Assembly: GCA_018241525.1 (NCBI GenBank)
Contig: JAFEDR010000011.1
Span: 558,001-622,000, forward strand
Length of the DNA stretch: 64,000 nt
From: Pseudomonadota bacterium
GTDB taxonomy: Bacteria; Pseudomonadota; Gammaproteobacteria; Steroidobacterales; Steroidobacteraceae
Direction of reading: 5' to 3'
The translations under genes were made by a program, and so were the position numbers. Positions 1 through 9,800 of this stretch are shown piece after piece (the first letter of the stretch is position 1; the number at the start of each line of letters is the position of its first letter). The notes under the pieces are model-generated. The model had not been told where the DNA came from and did not search any database. It saw only the letters and a list, made by a program, of their open reading frames with translations.

Positions 1-680
1 CCGGACGCATGCATCTGCGGACTCGGCTTCAGCTGGCGGAGATTGCGCTCGACGAAGAACGCCTCCATGACGTCGAGCATCGCCTTGCGGCGTGCCGGTT
101 CGACGTCCGGCGTGACGATGGTCGCGAAGTGCAGCGTGTTCTCGACGACGCCCGGCGCATGCGTCGGATCGATGGTTCGCAGGTAAGCCACGAGCGACGC
201 CAGATCCTCGTCGCCGATCGCGAACCGCGGCATCAGCGGGCCGAGCGCGTGACCGTCCGCGTCGATGCCACCGCGGATCGCGCGGCCGAGCGTTTCGAGC
301 GTGTACGGCGCGCGATTGCTGCGCATGCCCTCCACGTACGGCAGGTCCGGCTTCGGGTGCCCGGGCGTCACCCCTTCGAACAGGTACCGGCCCGCGACCG
401 GCGGGATCTGGACGCTCGACGTGCGAGCACCGAGTCCGCCCGTCGTCGGATGGAACGAACCGAGGCCGGAGTGCTGGTGACAGTTGACGCAGGCCGCTTC
501 CGCGCCCCGGGCACCGGCCGCGCCGCCTTCGCGAAGCGCCTGCAGCGGTTCCCCCGAGGCGAGGATTCCGCGCAAGTAGATCGACTCGCCGATCTCGACC
601 GGCGTGCGCGCGGGTGCGGCCGCTGCCCAGGCCGCGATGAGCAGCAGCGCGGCGGCCAGTCCCGAACGCAGCGCCTTCAC
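1..680 (-). CDS. Periplasmic c-type cytochrome (3' part beyond the window)
   Basis: The reading frame is open from a GTG at 680 to the window edge, so the C-terminus is missing. An N-terminal signal peptide (a run of Ala/Leu over about residues 7-22) is followed by one haem c motif, CVNCH, at about residues 64-68, and a later Met-containing stretch (LMPRF) that could supply the sixth haem ligand. This marks a periplasmic electron-transfer protein of the cytochrome c class I fold. The GTG overlaps the stop of the preceding gene as GTGA, so it is probably translationally coupled to the LolA-like gene and is the last visible member of the five-gene operon starting at 3748. A cytochrome beside a large multicopper oxidase recalls mofC of Leptothrix; electron transfer to or from the neighbouring oxidase is inference. 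Confidence 0.85.
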   Translation of the reverse strand, partial: MKALRSGLAAALLLIAAWAAAAPARTPVEIGESIYLRGILASGEPLQALREGGAAGARGAEAACVNCHQHSGLGSFHPTTGGLGARTSSVQIPPVAGRYLFEGVTPGHPKPDLPYVEGMRSNRAPYTLETLGRAIRGGIDADGHALGPLMPRFAIGDEDLASLVAYLRTIDPTHAPGVVENTLHFATIVTPDVEPARRKAMLDVMEAFFVERNLRQLKPSPQMHAS

Positions 681-1591
681 TTCGGCGTCGCCGGGGACTC
701 CGGTCGCGGCGGGTGCGCACCGGGTACGCCCGGTGCGGTCGGACGGATCACCACTTCGTGCGACTGCGGGACACCGGGCGGTCGACCGAACGCGGAGTCC
801 GGAATCTTCGGATTGAGCGCGACCTGGTCGATCACCATGCGATCGCGCTTCGTGCCGCCCTGCGCGCCAATCTCGACCACCGAGGGCAGCGCAAGGCCCT
901 CGACGACGCGATAGTCGCGGTAGTAGGCGGAGATAATGCCGCGCGGGCCGTCCTCGCCGTAGGTCACGCGGTCGTAGCGCACCTCGAGGAACGTCTTCGC
1001 GTCGACCCACACAGTTTGCGTCTCGCCGCTGCCGAGGCGGACGCCGAGCCGGTAGCAGTCGGCACCTTCGACCGCTTCACGACCGACGAGCTCGAACGAA
1101 CGACCCTTGATCACGAAATCGACGATCGGCCCCTCGAGTCCCGGCGCCTCGCGTGCATAGCGGATCTCGGCGTCCGAGAACTGCTGCAGGTTCGGCCGGC
1201 CGTCCGCGCCGGCGCGCAGGACCCAGCCGCGGCTGCCGTCGAAGACCCTGAGGCTTTTCTGCGCGGGATCCAGGATCTCGAAGCGTTGCTTGTTCGGGCG
1301 CTTCTCGGTGATCTCGAAGCGCGCCGAGTGCTGCGGCAGGCGTTCGCTCTCGAGGCGTCCCTTCCAGAACGTGCCTTCGAGCTTGCGCCAGGCCTCGAGT
1401 CCGCCGTGCGCCTGCATGCTGCGTGCGACGATCTGCTCGGCCGTCAGCGTGCCCGCGGGAGCTCCGGCAGGTGTCGCAGGCGCGGGCTTCGATGTACCTA
1501 CCGCGCTGGCGACGGCGCCGATCGTCAGCATCACGCAGGCTGCCAGCCGGCTGACGCTCGCCGCCGCGCTTCGCCACCCCAACGGATTCAT
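677..1591 (-). CDS. LolA-fold outer-membrane lipoprotein-sorting-like protein, copy 1
   Basis: A 304-residue secreted protein with an N-terminal hydrophobic segment (about residues 12-32), then a LolA/LppX-like region starting with LTAEQIVARSMQAHGG at about residue 49. Further family-like features are FDGSRGW, a VWVDAKTFLEVR strand and a Pro-rich tail. LolA/LppX folds are half-barrels that bind lipids or hydrophobic ligands in the periplasm. It is clearly paralogous to the next upstream gene (shared AEQI, GxxGW and the DAK(T/S)FL block). ATG at 1591 overlaps the preceding stop as ATGA and its own stop overlaps the cytochrome start as GTGA. Specific ligand unknown; a role in surface delivery or assembly of the oxidase system is inference from position. 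Confidence 0.8.
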   Translation of the reverse strand: MNPLGWRSAAASVSRLAACVMLTIGAVASAVGTSKPAPATPAGAPAGTLTAEQIVARSMQAHGGLEAWRKLEGTFWKGRLESERLPQHSARFEITEKRPNKQRFEILDPAQKSLRVFDGSRGWVLRAGADGRPNLQQFSDAEIRYAREAPGLEGPIVDFVIKGRSFELVGREAVEGADCYRLGVRLGSGETQTVWVDAKTFLEVRYDRVTYGEDGPRGIISAYYRDYRVVEGLALPSVVEIGAQGGTKRDRMVIDQVALNPKIPDSAFGRPPGVPQSHEVVIRPTAPGVPGAHPPRPESPATPK

Positions 1592-2526
1592 GCGGCCGGC
1601 TTCGTGAAGAGCTTGTCGTCGAGGGTCGGGTTCACGGTCGCGTTCTCGATGCGCATCTTGTGCGTGTCCGGGTAGCCGTCGACGGCGGTTTCCAGCAGGA
1701 ACGGCAGCATCACGCCCTGCACCTTGCGGAAGTCGCGCTGGATCACGAAAACATCGTGCTTTCTGCCGTCCATGCGTCGCGGCGTGCCCTCGACCTTGAC
1801 GTCGAGGAAGGACTTCGCGTCAATCCAGATGTAGCGGCTCGGACCTTCCTTGGGGACCAGCTTGAGCTTGTAGGCGTCATTGCCGTCAACGGTGTCGGCC
1901 CGCTCGACCGAGACCTTGACGCCCCTCGCGGCGTAATCAAACAGCGGTCCGCCGAGGTTGTCCTGGTGCGCCTCGGTCTCGGTTTCCTCCGCCGTGAACG
2001 GCTCGACGTCCGTGCGGTTCAGGAACGGCCGGAATTTCCAGCCGTGCTCGCCGTCGTACACCTGCCACGCGGTCTTGCCGGCGAAGGTGATCTCCATGCG
2101 GGTCTTGTGCGGACGCTTGAAGTCGAGCGTGAACGGCAGTTCCACCTGCTTGCCCGCATCCTTGCCGTCCGCCGCCGCGGTCTTCGGCTCGGCCTTGCCA
2201 CGGAAGCGCTTGTCCTGCTGGAACATCGCGGTCGTGCGCTGCAGCGAGTCGGCCTTACCGGCCTCGAGCTTGCCGGTGAACTGCAGCGTTTGCACCGAGT
2301 TCCACGCCGCGCCACCCCGGGCCGCGATGTGCTTCTCGATGATCTGCTCCGCGCTGAGACGCGGGACCCGCGCGGGCCACTCCGCCGCGGCAGCCGGGGC
2401 CTTCGCCTTGGCGGTCGCGGCGCCGGCCGCCTTGGGTGCATCGGCGGCGACTGCGCTCCCGGCCATCCATGCGGCGAGCGCGAATCCGCCTGCCACGGTG
2501 ACCGCCGATCGGCTCTGACTGAACAT
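1588..2526 (-). CDS. LolA-fold outer-membrane lipoprotein-sorting-like protein, copy 2
   Basis: A paralogue of the downstream LolA-like protein. I chose ATG at 2526 because GGGAG lies eight bases upstream and the resulting N-terminus (MFSQSRSAVTVAGGFALAAW) is a good signal peptide ending near AVAADA. A longer frame reaches a TTG at 2574 that overlaps the previous stop. After a Lys/Ala-rich linker the domain begins with LSAEQIIEKHIAARGG and includes VYDGEHGWKF and YIWIDAKSFLDVK, matching the order of motifs in its neighbour. Expected location is the periplasm or outer-membrane inner face. Function is unproven; two adjacent diverged copies suggest partners with different ligands, or a heteromeric pair. 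Confidence 0.8.
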   Translation of the reverse strand: MFSQSRSAVTVAGGFALAAWMAGSAVAADAPKAAGAATAKAKAPAAAAEWPARVPRLSAEQIIEKHIAARGGAAWNSVQTLQFTGKLEAGKADSLQRTTAMFQQDKRFRGKAEPKTAAADGKDAGKQVELPFTLDFKRPHKTRMEITFAGKTAWQVYDGEHGWKFRPFLNRTDVEPFTAEETETEAHQDNLGGPLFDYAARGVKVSVERADTVDGNDAYKLKLVPKEGPSRYIWIDAKSFLDVKVEGTPRRMDGRKHDVFVIQRDFRKVQGVMLPFLLETAVDGYPDTHKMRIENATVNPTLDDKLFTKPAA

Positions 2527-2570
2527 GCTTCGGACTCCCATGACGAGTACGCGGTGGTAGATCCGCCTAC

Positions 2571-3185
2571 TCAATCGACGACGAGGTTCTTCGCCTGAAA
2601 CGTACCAATGAGGACATCCACCCGATCGCCGCGCTTGACGACGCGGCCGCGGTTGGAGAACGCCATCCAGTAGGACTTGCCGGCCTCGGGCGTCGGTGAC
2701 TGGCGCAACTGCCCGACCTTCTCCAGCGTCGGCACGACGAGGCTGACGCCCGCCTTGGGGTCGATCAACGAGGCTTCGTTGCGCTTCTCATTGAGGACCT
2801 TCGCACGGGCCGGGTCGATCACACGGTAGCTGAATCGGATCAGCTCGCCGGATTCCATGAGCTTCACGCTCAGCGAGTCGATGCCCCACATCGTCCAGTA
2901 GTACTTCGCGGCGCGGCCGGCGAACCGGTCCGGTCGGTAATGCGGCGGCGTCGCGCCGGCCGCGCGGGCGTCAGGTGCTTTTTTGACCGGTGGCGCGACA
3001 CCGACGCTGGCCGGCGCCGCGGCGGTGGCCGCCGACGGCGCTTGCGCCGACGCCGTCGAGCTTGCCGGCGGGTCGGCCGCGAATGCCGCTGGGACGGCCG
3101 CGAGCGCCAGCACGGCCGCGCAGCGGAGAGGAGCCCGATCGTTCCATCGGCGGGCAGGCGACTGCAATGGGCGGGAGGTGGTCAC
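2571..3185 (-). CDS. Conserved-looking periplasmic protein of unknown function
   Basis: 204 residues from a GTG at 3185 that overlaps the upstream stop as GTGA. The N-terminus carries a signal-like segment (CAAVLALAAVPAAFA, about residues 22-36), followed by an Ala/Pro/Ser-rich linker to about residue 80. A compact C-terminal domain of about 120 residues includes YYWTMWGIDSLSVKLMESG, FSYRVIDPARA and a final RVDVLIGTFQAKNLVVD, and looks like a small all-beta fold. I do not recognise a named family. Its place between the CpxP/Spy-like gene and the two LolA-like genes implies the same periplasmic process. Confidence 0.7.
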   Translation of the reverse strand: MTTSRPLQSPARRWNDRAPLRCAAVLALAAVPAAFAADPPASSTASAQAPSAATAAAPASVGVAPPVKKAPDARAAGATPPHYRPDRFAGRAAKYYWTMWGIDSLSVKLMESGELIRFSYRVIDPARAKVLNEKRNEASLIDPKAGVSLVVPTLEKVGQLRQSPTPEAGKSYWMAFSNRGRVVKRGDRVDVLIGTFQAKNLVVD

Positions 3186-3748
3186 GGTTTTGCATTCCCG
3201 GTCGGTGGAGGCGACTTGCCCTGCGTCGCGCGGATCCAGCCCTCGACGTCGGCATGAGCCGGGCCCAGCAGGTCGCTCGGGGTGACACCCGGGTATTTCT
3301 TGCGCTGCTCGACGGTCAGTATGTCACGGATCTTTTCGCGGGTTCGGTCGAGGATGTCCTTGACCCGCCCGACCCGATCCGCCTGCGGCGGACCGCCGGT
3401 CGCGGCTTCGTGCAGTTGCTGGCGCTCGCCGATGAGGATGTGCGTCAGGCGCGCCTGCTGATCTGCCGTGAGGTCGAGCTCACGTGCGAGGCGCGACACG
3501 GTCATCTCGATGGAGTTTCGGACCGAGTGGTGATGGCCGGCCGACTGCGAGTGGCGTGCCGCCGGCTGCCCGGTACGGGGCGCCGCTTCTGGCGCGTCGC
3601 TTTCGGCGCCGGCGGTGGGCTCGGTGGGCGAATCCGGCACTGCCGCCACCGCCATCGGCGCCTGGGCCAGTAGGCTCACCAGTATCGCCGTGGCGCACCA
3701 AGTCGCCGCGAGTCTCGGGGAGCGATCTGAAACTGCTAGTTCACGCAT
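3182..3748 (-). CDS. CpxP/Spy-like periplasmic protein with LTXXQ motifs
   Basis: First gene of the operon running to position 1. ATG at 3748 gives a signal peptide (about residues 16-36, WCATAILVSLLAQAPMAVA). The mature protein has a His-rich stretch (HSQSAGHHHS) and two LTXXQ motifs, LTADQ and LTVEQ, separated by a charged helical segment. That is the hallmark of the CpxP/Spy/CnrR-type helical periplasmic proteins, which act as chaperones or metal-stress sensors. The His cluster would allow metal binding, a plausible link to copper or manganese handling by the adjacent oxidase genes (inference). Length after cleavage, about 150 residues, fits the family. A terminator lies 55 bases upstream, so transcription must start in that gap or read through. 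Confidence 0.75.
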   Translation of the reverse strand: MRELAVSDRSPRLAATWCATAILVSLLAQAPMAVAAVPDSPTEPTAGAESDAPEAAPRTGQPAARHSQSAGHHHSVRNSIEMTVSRLARELDLTADQQARLTHILIGERQQLHEAATGGPPQADRVGRVKDILDRTREKIRDILTVEQRKKYPGVTPSDLLGPAHADVEGWIRATQGKSPPPTGNAKP

Positions 3749-3802
3749 AGCCGTCGAGGATCGTATCTCAGTTTGAATTCGCGCCACTGTGAGCTGCGCC
3801 CG

Positions 3803-3838
3803 AAAAAAAGCCGCCCGCAAGGTCTACTTGGGGGCGGC
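3803..3838 (-). terminator. Rho-independent terminator of the oxidase operon
   Basis: On the minus strand the transcript leaving the giant gene meets a stem of GCCGCCC (3832-3838) and GGGCGGC (3810-3816) with a 15-base loop, followed by seven U (3803-3809). This is a textbook intrinsic terminator, 56 bases past the stop codon. Confidence 0.9.
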
Positions 3839-3851
3839 ACTCGGACCATTC

Positions 3852-3882
3852 CCCCGGGATCCGGAGATTCCGGATCCCGGGG
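3852..3882. repeat. Perfect 14-bp inverted repeat with 3-base loop
   Basis: CCCCGGGATCCGGA at 3852-3865 is matched exactly by its reverse complement at 3869-3882 around the loop GAT. It lies directly after the stop of the giant gene and before the U-tailed terminator. It has no U tract of its own, so it more likely protects the 3' end of the long mRNA or assists termination than acts alone. Confidence 0.9.
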
Positions 3883-3893
3883 ATTTCAGACCG

Positions 3894-6800
3894 CTAGTTG
3901 GCGCTGAAGTTCGCGCCGGTCTGGGTTGCCGTTCCGAGGCCACTGCCCGTGACGGTGACGTTGGCGGTCGCCGTGGCCGTCGAGGTGCCCGGGGCGTACT
4001 GCACGTTCACCGTGCAGCTGGCGCCGGGATTGAGGACGAAGCCGCTGATGCACGTCCCGCCCGTCGGGCTGCTGAACGTTCCACCCGCCGTCCCCACCTT
4101 GGTGACCGCAGGCGTCGCCGTGAACGTGAACGCGCCCGCTGTGGCACCGGTCGCCGTGTTGGTCACGGTGACGACGCCATTCTTTGTCGTGGTGTTCGCC
4201 GTCGTCGTGGTCAGCGCCGGCGAGGGTGCCGACAGCGTGAGCGTGGCGCCCTGCACCTCAAACGGCACATTGTTGGTCGTGCCGATGTTGGTCGTGACCG
4301 AGGCGTTGTGCGAGCCCAGGCTCTCGCCACGCGCGATCGCGCAGTTCGCGGTCACGGTCGTCGACGACGTCGCCGTCACTCCCGTGCAGGTCACGTTGCC
4401 TCCGGAGATGGTCACCCCGGTCGCGCCGCTGAGGTTCGTGCCCGTCAATGTCACCGGCACGGTCGTCCCGCGGACTCCAGTGGTCGGCGAGATGCCGGTC
4501 AGCGTCGGGCCGGTCACCGTGAACGTCACGGCATTGGACGCCGTGCCGCTGTTGTTGGTGACCGTGACGTTCCGCCCCGTCTCGTTTGCGCCGGTCGTGA
4601 TCGCGAACGTCGCCGTGATGCTGGTCGAGCTCACGATCGTGACGCCCGAGACCGTGATCCCGTTGCCGGACACCGCCAGCGTCGAGCCTGGCGTGAAGTT
4701 GGTGCCTGTCAGCGTCACGCCGACGGACGTGCCACGGGTACCCGAGGTCGGCAGGATCGACGTCAGCGTGGCCGGCGCCGGAGCGGTGACCGTGAACGCG
4801 CCGTTCAGCGTCACGGAGCCGCCGGCCGTCGTGACCGTGACGTTACGCACGGTCAGGTTCGCGCCGATCGTGATCACGCAGCTCGCCGGCACCGAGGTCG
4901 CCGTCGCCGTGCCGATGGTGCAGGTAATGCCACCACCGCTCATCGTCACCGCGCTGGCGCTGGCGAGGTTCGTGCCGGTCAGCGTCACGGCCACCGTGGT
5001 ACCGCGCATCCCGCTGTTCGGCGTGATCGACGTCAAGGTCGGCGGCGGCGCCATGTACTCGATCGCACCGATGTCGTACGGGGCGACGCGCGCATTGCCG
5101 TAGAAGTCCGTCGCCGGCGGCGTCACGCCGTTGTTGGTGGTCGAGGTACCCGCGTTGATCAGCGGCGAGCTCGCCTGCGGCGCGTAGTTGCCGAGCACCA
5201 GCGACACGCCACCCGCCGACAGGCCGCCGTAGTTGCCGTTGCTGTCGACCACGTTCGGGTTCGTCAGCGACAGCGGGCCCCAGCGCAGGTTCACCCAGTT
5301 GTTGCCCTCGTCGACGACCGCGGACGGCGTCAGCGTGAACACCGGGTTCGGCAGGCCGTTCGCCTCGATCGTCCCCGGGGGTACCAGGTAGCCCGCACCG
5401 CCATTCTCGGGCGGCGTACGGGCGCCGTTGCAGTAGACCGACGTCAGCTGCGGCACCACCTGGAGGTTGTGCGTGGTGCTGGCCGGGCCGTAGTCGCTCG
5501 TGCCGTCGGACAGGTCCGAGTACGTCGGCGCGAGCTTCAGGGGCACGCTGGCCGTGAACGTCGGGTCCGAGTCCGCGTACGTGCCGTGGTTGGTCGGGCC
5601 CGTGTCGCCACGGACGCCGATCTCCCAGTCGGTCGCACCGGCCGGGCACGACCCGGTGTACGTCTGCGAGGCCGCCGGCGTACCGGCCGCAGTGGTGAAC
5701 GAGGCGTTGTACAGCGTCACCACGTTCTGCTGGTTCTGCTGGCCGGGGCCCTTGCCGCCGACGCCGATGTAGAACGCGTGGTTGTCATAGATCACGTCGT
5801 TCTCGAGCACCGGCTCGGAGTAGTAGAAGCACGACGGGACGTTGAACCCGCTCGGCGAGGAGGCCGCGATGTTGCCGCCGTGACCGCGCGGGCAGGTCAG
5901 CTGGCCGGCGTCGACGGCGGAGCGGAGGTTCGCCATCAGCACCGGGCTGTTGGTGACCGCCACCAGACCCGCGACCTGCGGGCACGACTGGCCGCTGCCG
6001 CAGATGACGTTGCCGGTGATTCCGCCCGTGTTCGCGCCCGCGCTCGCGCTGGCCGCGAAGAGCGAGCTCAGCAGCACGCCCGACGAGGCCGTGGAGTCGT
6101 TGTCGACGATCGTGTTGTTCACGAAGTTCGACACGAGCGTGTCCTGCAGCGACACGCCGGCACCGTCCCAGCCCGCGACGTTGTTCGCGATGATGTTGTT
6201 GGTGACGTTGGCCGAGTTCCAGGCGCAGTTGTTGAGGTTCTTGCACGTGCCGTTGCCGTCCGGCACGTCGACCACGTCCATGCCGTTCACGTGCTGCAGG
6301 CGCAGACCGCCGCCCGAGCCCGACGACGCCGCGTTGCCGAGGATCAGGTTGGCGTCGATCACCAGGCCGCGGCCGATGCCGTCCGACGGGCTGATCGTCG
6401 CCGGCGCCGGCACGCAGTCGATGTCGGTCGTCACGCCGCAGGTGGTCGGATCGGCATCCGGCGCGCCCATCACCAGCAGACCGCCACCGTTGGTGGTGAT
6501 CGTCGGGTTGGTGGACTCGTTGAAGATGATCGTGTTGTGCGCGATCGTCCCGCCGTTGCTGAAGCCGATGTGCGCGATGCCGCCGCCGTCGCCGGCCGAC
6601 AGGTTGCCGCACACCCAGTTGTTGGTGAAGCGGTAGTTGTCGTCACCGGTGTTGAACACCACACCGCCCGCGCCGGCCGGCGTGGACGAGAACAGCTCAT
6701 CGCCCATTGACGAGTTCTGGGTGATGAAGTTGTGGTGGACGTTGACGTTCATGTTGTAGCAGTAGGGCAGCAGCGCGCCGTTCGGCAGGCCCCCGCCGTT

Positions 6801-9800
6801 CTCGCACGAGCCGGGATACTGCGTCGGCGCCGATCCCGCCTGCTGCGCATCCGCGTGCTCACCGAGGCCGATGGTGATGCCGCCGCCGAGCGTGCCGGTG
6901 TTGTTGTAGATCCGGTTGTTCGCGACCTGCAGGTTGTGCACGAAGGCATGTCCGAAGATGCCGCCGCCGCCCTGCGAGCTGTCACGGACGCCGAGTCCGT
7001 CGATCGAGGACGGGTTGCAGTAGAAGCTGGTCGGGTACTCGGGGTTCCCCGCCTTGTCCTTCCGCTTGCAGTCGTTCGTCGCCAGCAGGTTCGTGTTCGT
7101 CGGATAGGCCGCGCCAACGTTGGTCGTGCCGGCACCAAACACTTCCGCCAGGATCTGTGCGGCCGACAGGCCCGAGAACTGCGGATCGTTCGGCGACGGC
7201 AGCTGCACGCCCTTGGCGAGCACGGTGATGGCCGCACCCTCGTAGGCACCGAGCAGGCTCGGCTCGATCAGCTGCTCGGCCACGTTGCCGTTCAGCGTCG
7301 CATCCCAGCCGAGCATCGCCTCGAACGGCAGGCGGTCCGCGAGCATCGTCGGGTAGTCGTTGCCGCCGCTGGCGAAGGCCCAGCCGTTCGTGCACGACAT
7401 GTCCGAGAGCGGACGCGGCCGACCCGTTGGCGTCAGGCCAACGAGGCAGTTGATGCGCAGGCGCCACGGATCGAGCAGCTTGCCGGCCGGCTGCGTGTTG
7501 GCGTCGATGATCGACGAGGCCGCGCCGACGCCCTGCAGGCGCACGGGCTTCCACATCTGCACCATCTCGTTGTGCGCAGCCGAGGTCTTGTTCAGCGTCG
7601 AGCCGCTCGGCAGCGGCGTCGTGCAGCTCGCGAGCTGGGTGTTCGCCCCACCCGTGGCCGCGGCATTGCAGGTCGGGTCGACGATGATCAGATCGCCCGG
7701 CGCCGCCTGGTCAATCGCGGCCTGGATCGTCCCTGAGGCGGCGACGTGCGTCGGCGGCTTGCCGCCGACCCACACGGTGACCGCGTCGGTGCTCGTCTGG
7801 CCGTTCGCGTTCGTGATCACGAGCTGCGCCGACTTGATCGGCGACAGGTTCTGACCCGCACCCAGACCGACGGCCTGGTACTGCGACTGCTGCTGCAGCG
7901 GGCAGTTGCTGTTGTTGTTGCCACAGGTCCAGGCCGGCACGGTGCCGGTGATCGTCCCGTCGGTCCAGCTCCCGATCGTGAGCGCGTGCGGCGTGCCATC
8001 CGGCGTCACCAGCGTGACGGTGCCGGTGGTGTTACCGAAGCCGTAGTGCCGCTTGATCTTGATCTGGTTGTACGGGGCCGTCGTCGCGCCCGGGCCCGAG
8101 TAGGCGTAGTTCTCGACCAGCTGGTCGCCGAGCGCGGTGATCGTGATCGTGTGGCCCGCCTGCGCGACCCACGGGCCGATGCCGTCGCCGTCGACTTCCT
8201 TGATCGCCGGCGTCGCGTCCGCGTAGTTGCAGTCAGGGTGGTTGTAGCCCTCGGAGAACGAGGCCACCGGCACGACCGGCGTGTCGAAGTAGCCGGTCTG
8301 GCCCGGCATGAACGCCAGCTCGTAGCAGAACGTGCTGTAGCCCTGCTGGAAGAACGGATCCGGCGTGGCCGACGTCGTGCCGTTGGCGGTCGTGTCCCAC
8401 CACGGCGACTTGGTCGTCTGACCGGAGTCGTTCATGCACATGACCATCATGGTCGGGCCGTAACCCGTCGGGTTCGGCGGGTTCACTTCCCAGGTCGAGT
8501 AGTTGAGGCCGTTGTAGAGGCCGAACTCGTCGGAGTAGACGCGGTTGACCTCGTTACCGGCCCAGTCCTTGACCGAGACCGGCAGGTACGCCGGCGCGAA
8601 CTTCTCACCCCACTGCGGCGAGAACGGGTCGAACTCACCGGTGAAGTCATCGAGGATGACGCCGGTGAAGTGCGAGGCGACGTGCGTCGAGGTGAACAGG
8701 TAGAACTTCGCCTGCGCCGACGACTGGTCGGTGAGCGTTACTTCCTTGCGGTCGCAGAGGTTGCGGACCGCGCCTGCGAACGGCGCGACCTGCTGGGACT
8801 GCGGGAACAGGCTGATGTAGTCCGGCACCGTGCGCAGTGCGCCGACGCACGGCCAGTAGCTCTCGACGCTGCCGGTGTCGCCCTCGTGGCTCACCAGGTT
8901 CGAGACACGGCCGAGGTTCTGCGTCGCGTTCTGCGCGTTGTACGAGTTCATCTCGGCCGCCAGCGAGGCCTGGTCCGGCAGGATGAAGATGCTGCCGCCG
9001 AGGCCCGGGAACTGGACCGTCGCCGGCGCGATGAAGTTGTCGCCGATGAGGATGTTCTTGTCCTCTTCCTTGACGAGCTCGTAGCCGGAGGGAATGACCA
9101 CCTCGACCACGTACTTGCCCGGCGGCAGCACGGGCGTGCCCGGCGTACCGGTGCCCGGCTGGATGGTGCCGTCCTTGTTCAGCGCCGGGTTCACGAACTT
9201 GACCGGCGTCGTGCTGCCGCCATAACGGAAGTTGTCCGTCTGGTCGACGTTGCTGACGCAGGCCGTGCAGTTCGTGCCGCTCGGGCGGCCGCTGACCGGG
9301 TCGAGGCCGGTCACGCTCGGGAACACGTACAGGCCGTCGTACGGCACCGGCTGCAGCTGGTTCCAGCTGTGCATGCCGTCATAGCACTTGTACTGCGAGT
9401 TGTACGGCAGGGTCTGGGGCGCCGTCGCGCTGCCGTGCAGCACGTTGTTGTACCAGTCGAGGTAGGTCGGCTGGTTGGCGAGCGCGTAGAACAGGTTGTC
9501 GTTCACCGACTGGCCCGAGCAGCTGATGTTCGGCTTGCCGTCCGAGCGGAAGCCCTGCGCCCAGTCGTCGAAGCTCGACGTCGTCGTGGTGTCGATCAGG
9601 GTCAGGGTCGGCGTCACGCCGTCGGTGTCCACGCCCTCCTTGTAGAGGTTGATGGTCACGCGCGGGATCAACGGCTCCCACTGGTTCTGCAGCAGCAGCT
9701 GCGGGTCGTCGAACGGACGGGTCGAGGCGTAGACCACGTGGCCACGGATGCCACCGGTCTCACCGGGCGCGTAGGGCTTCTTGCCGAACTCGAGGAACTG

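Noticed and set aside
3789..6710. Second long plus-strand frame opposite the giant gene
   Set aside because: Same reason: an Arg-rich shadow with no recognisable domain, starting inside the terminator region.
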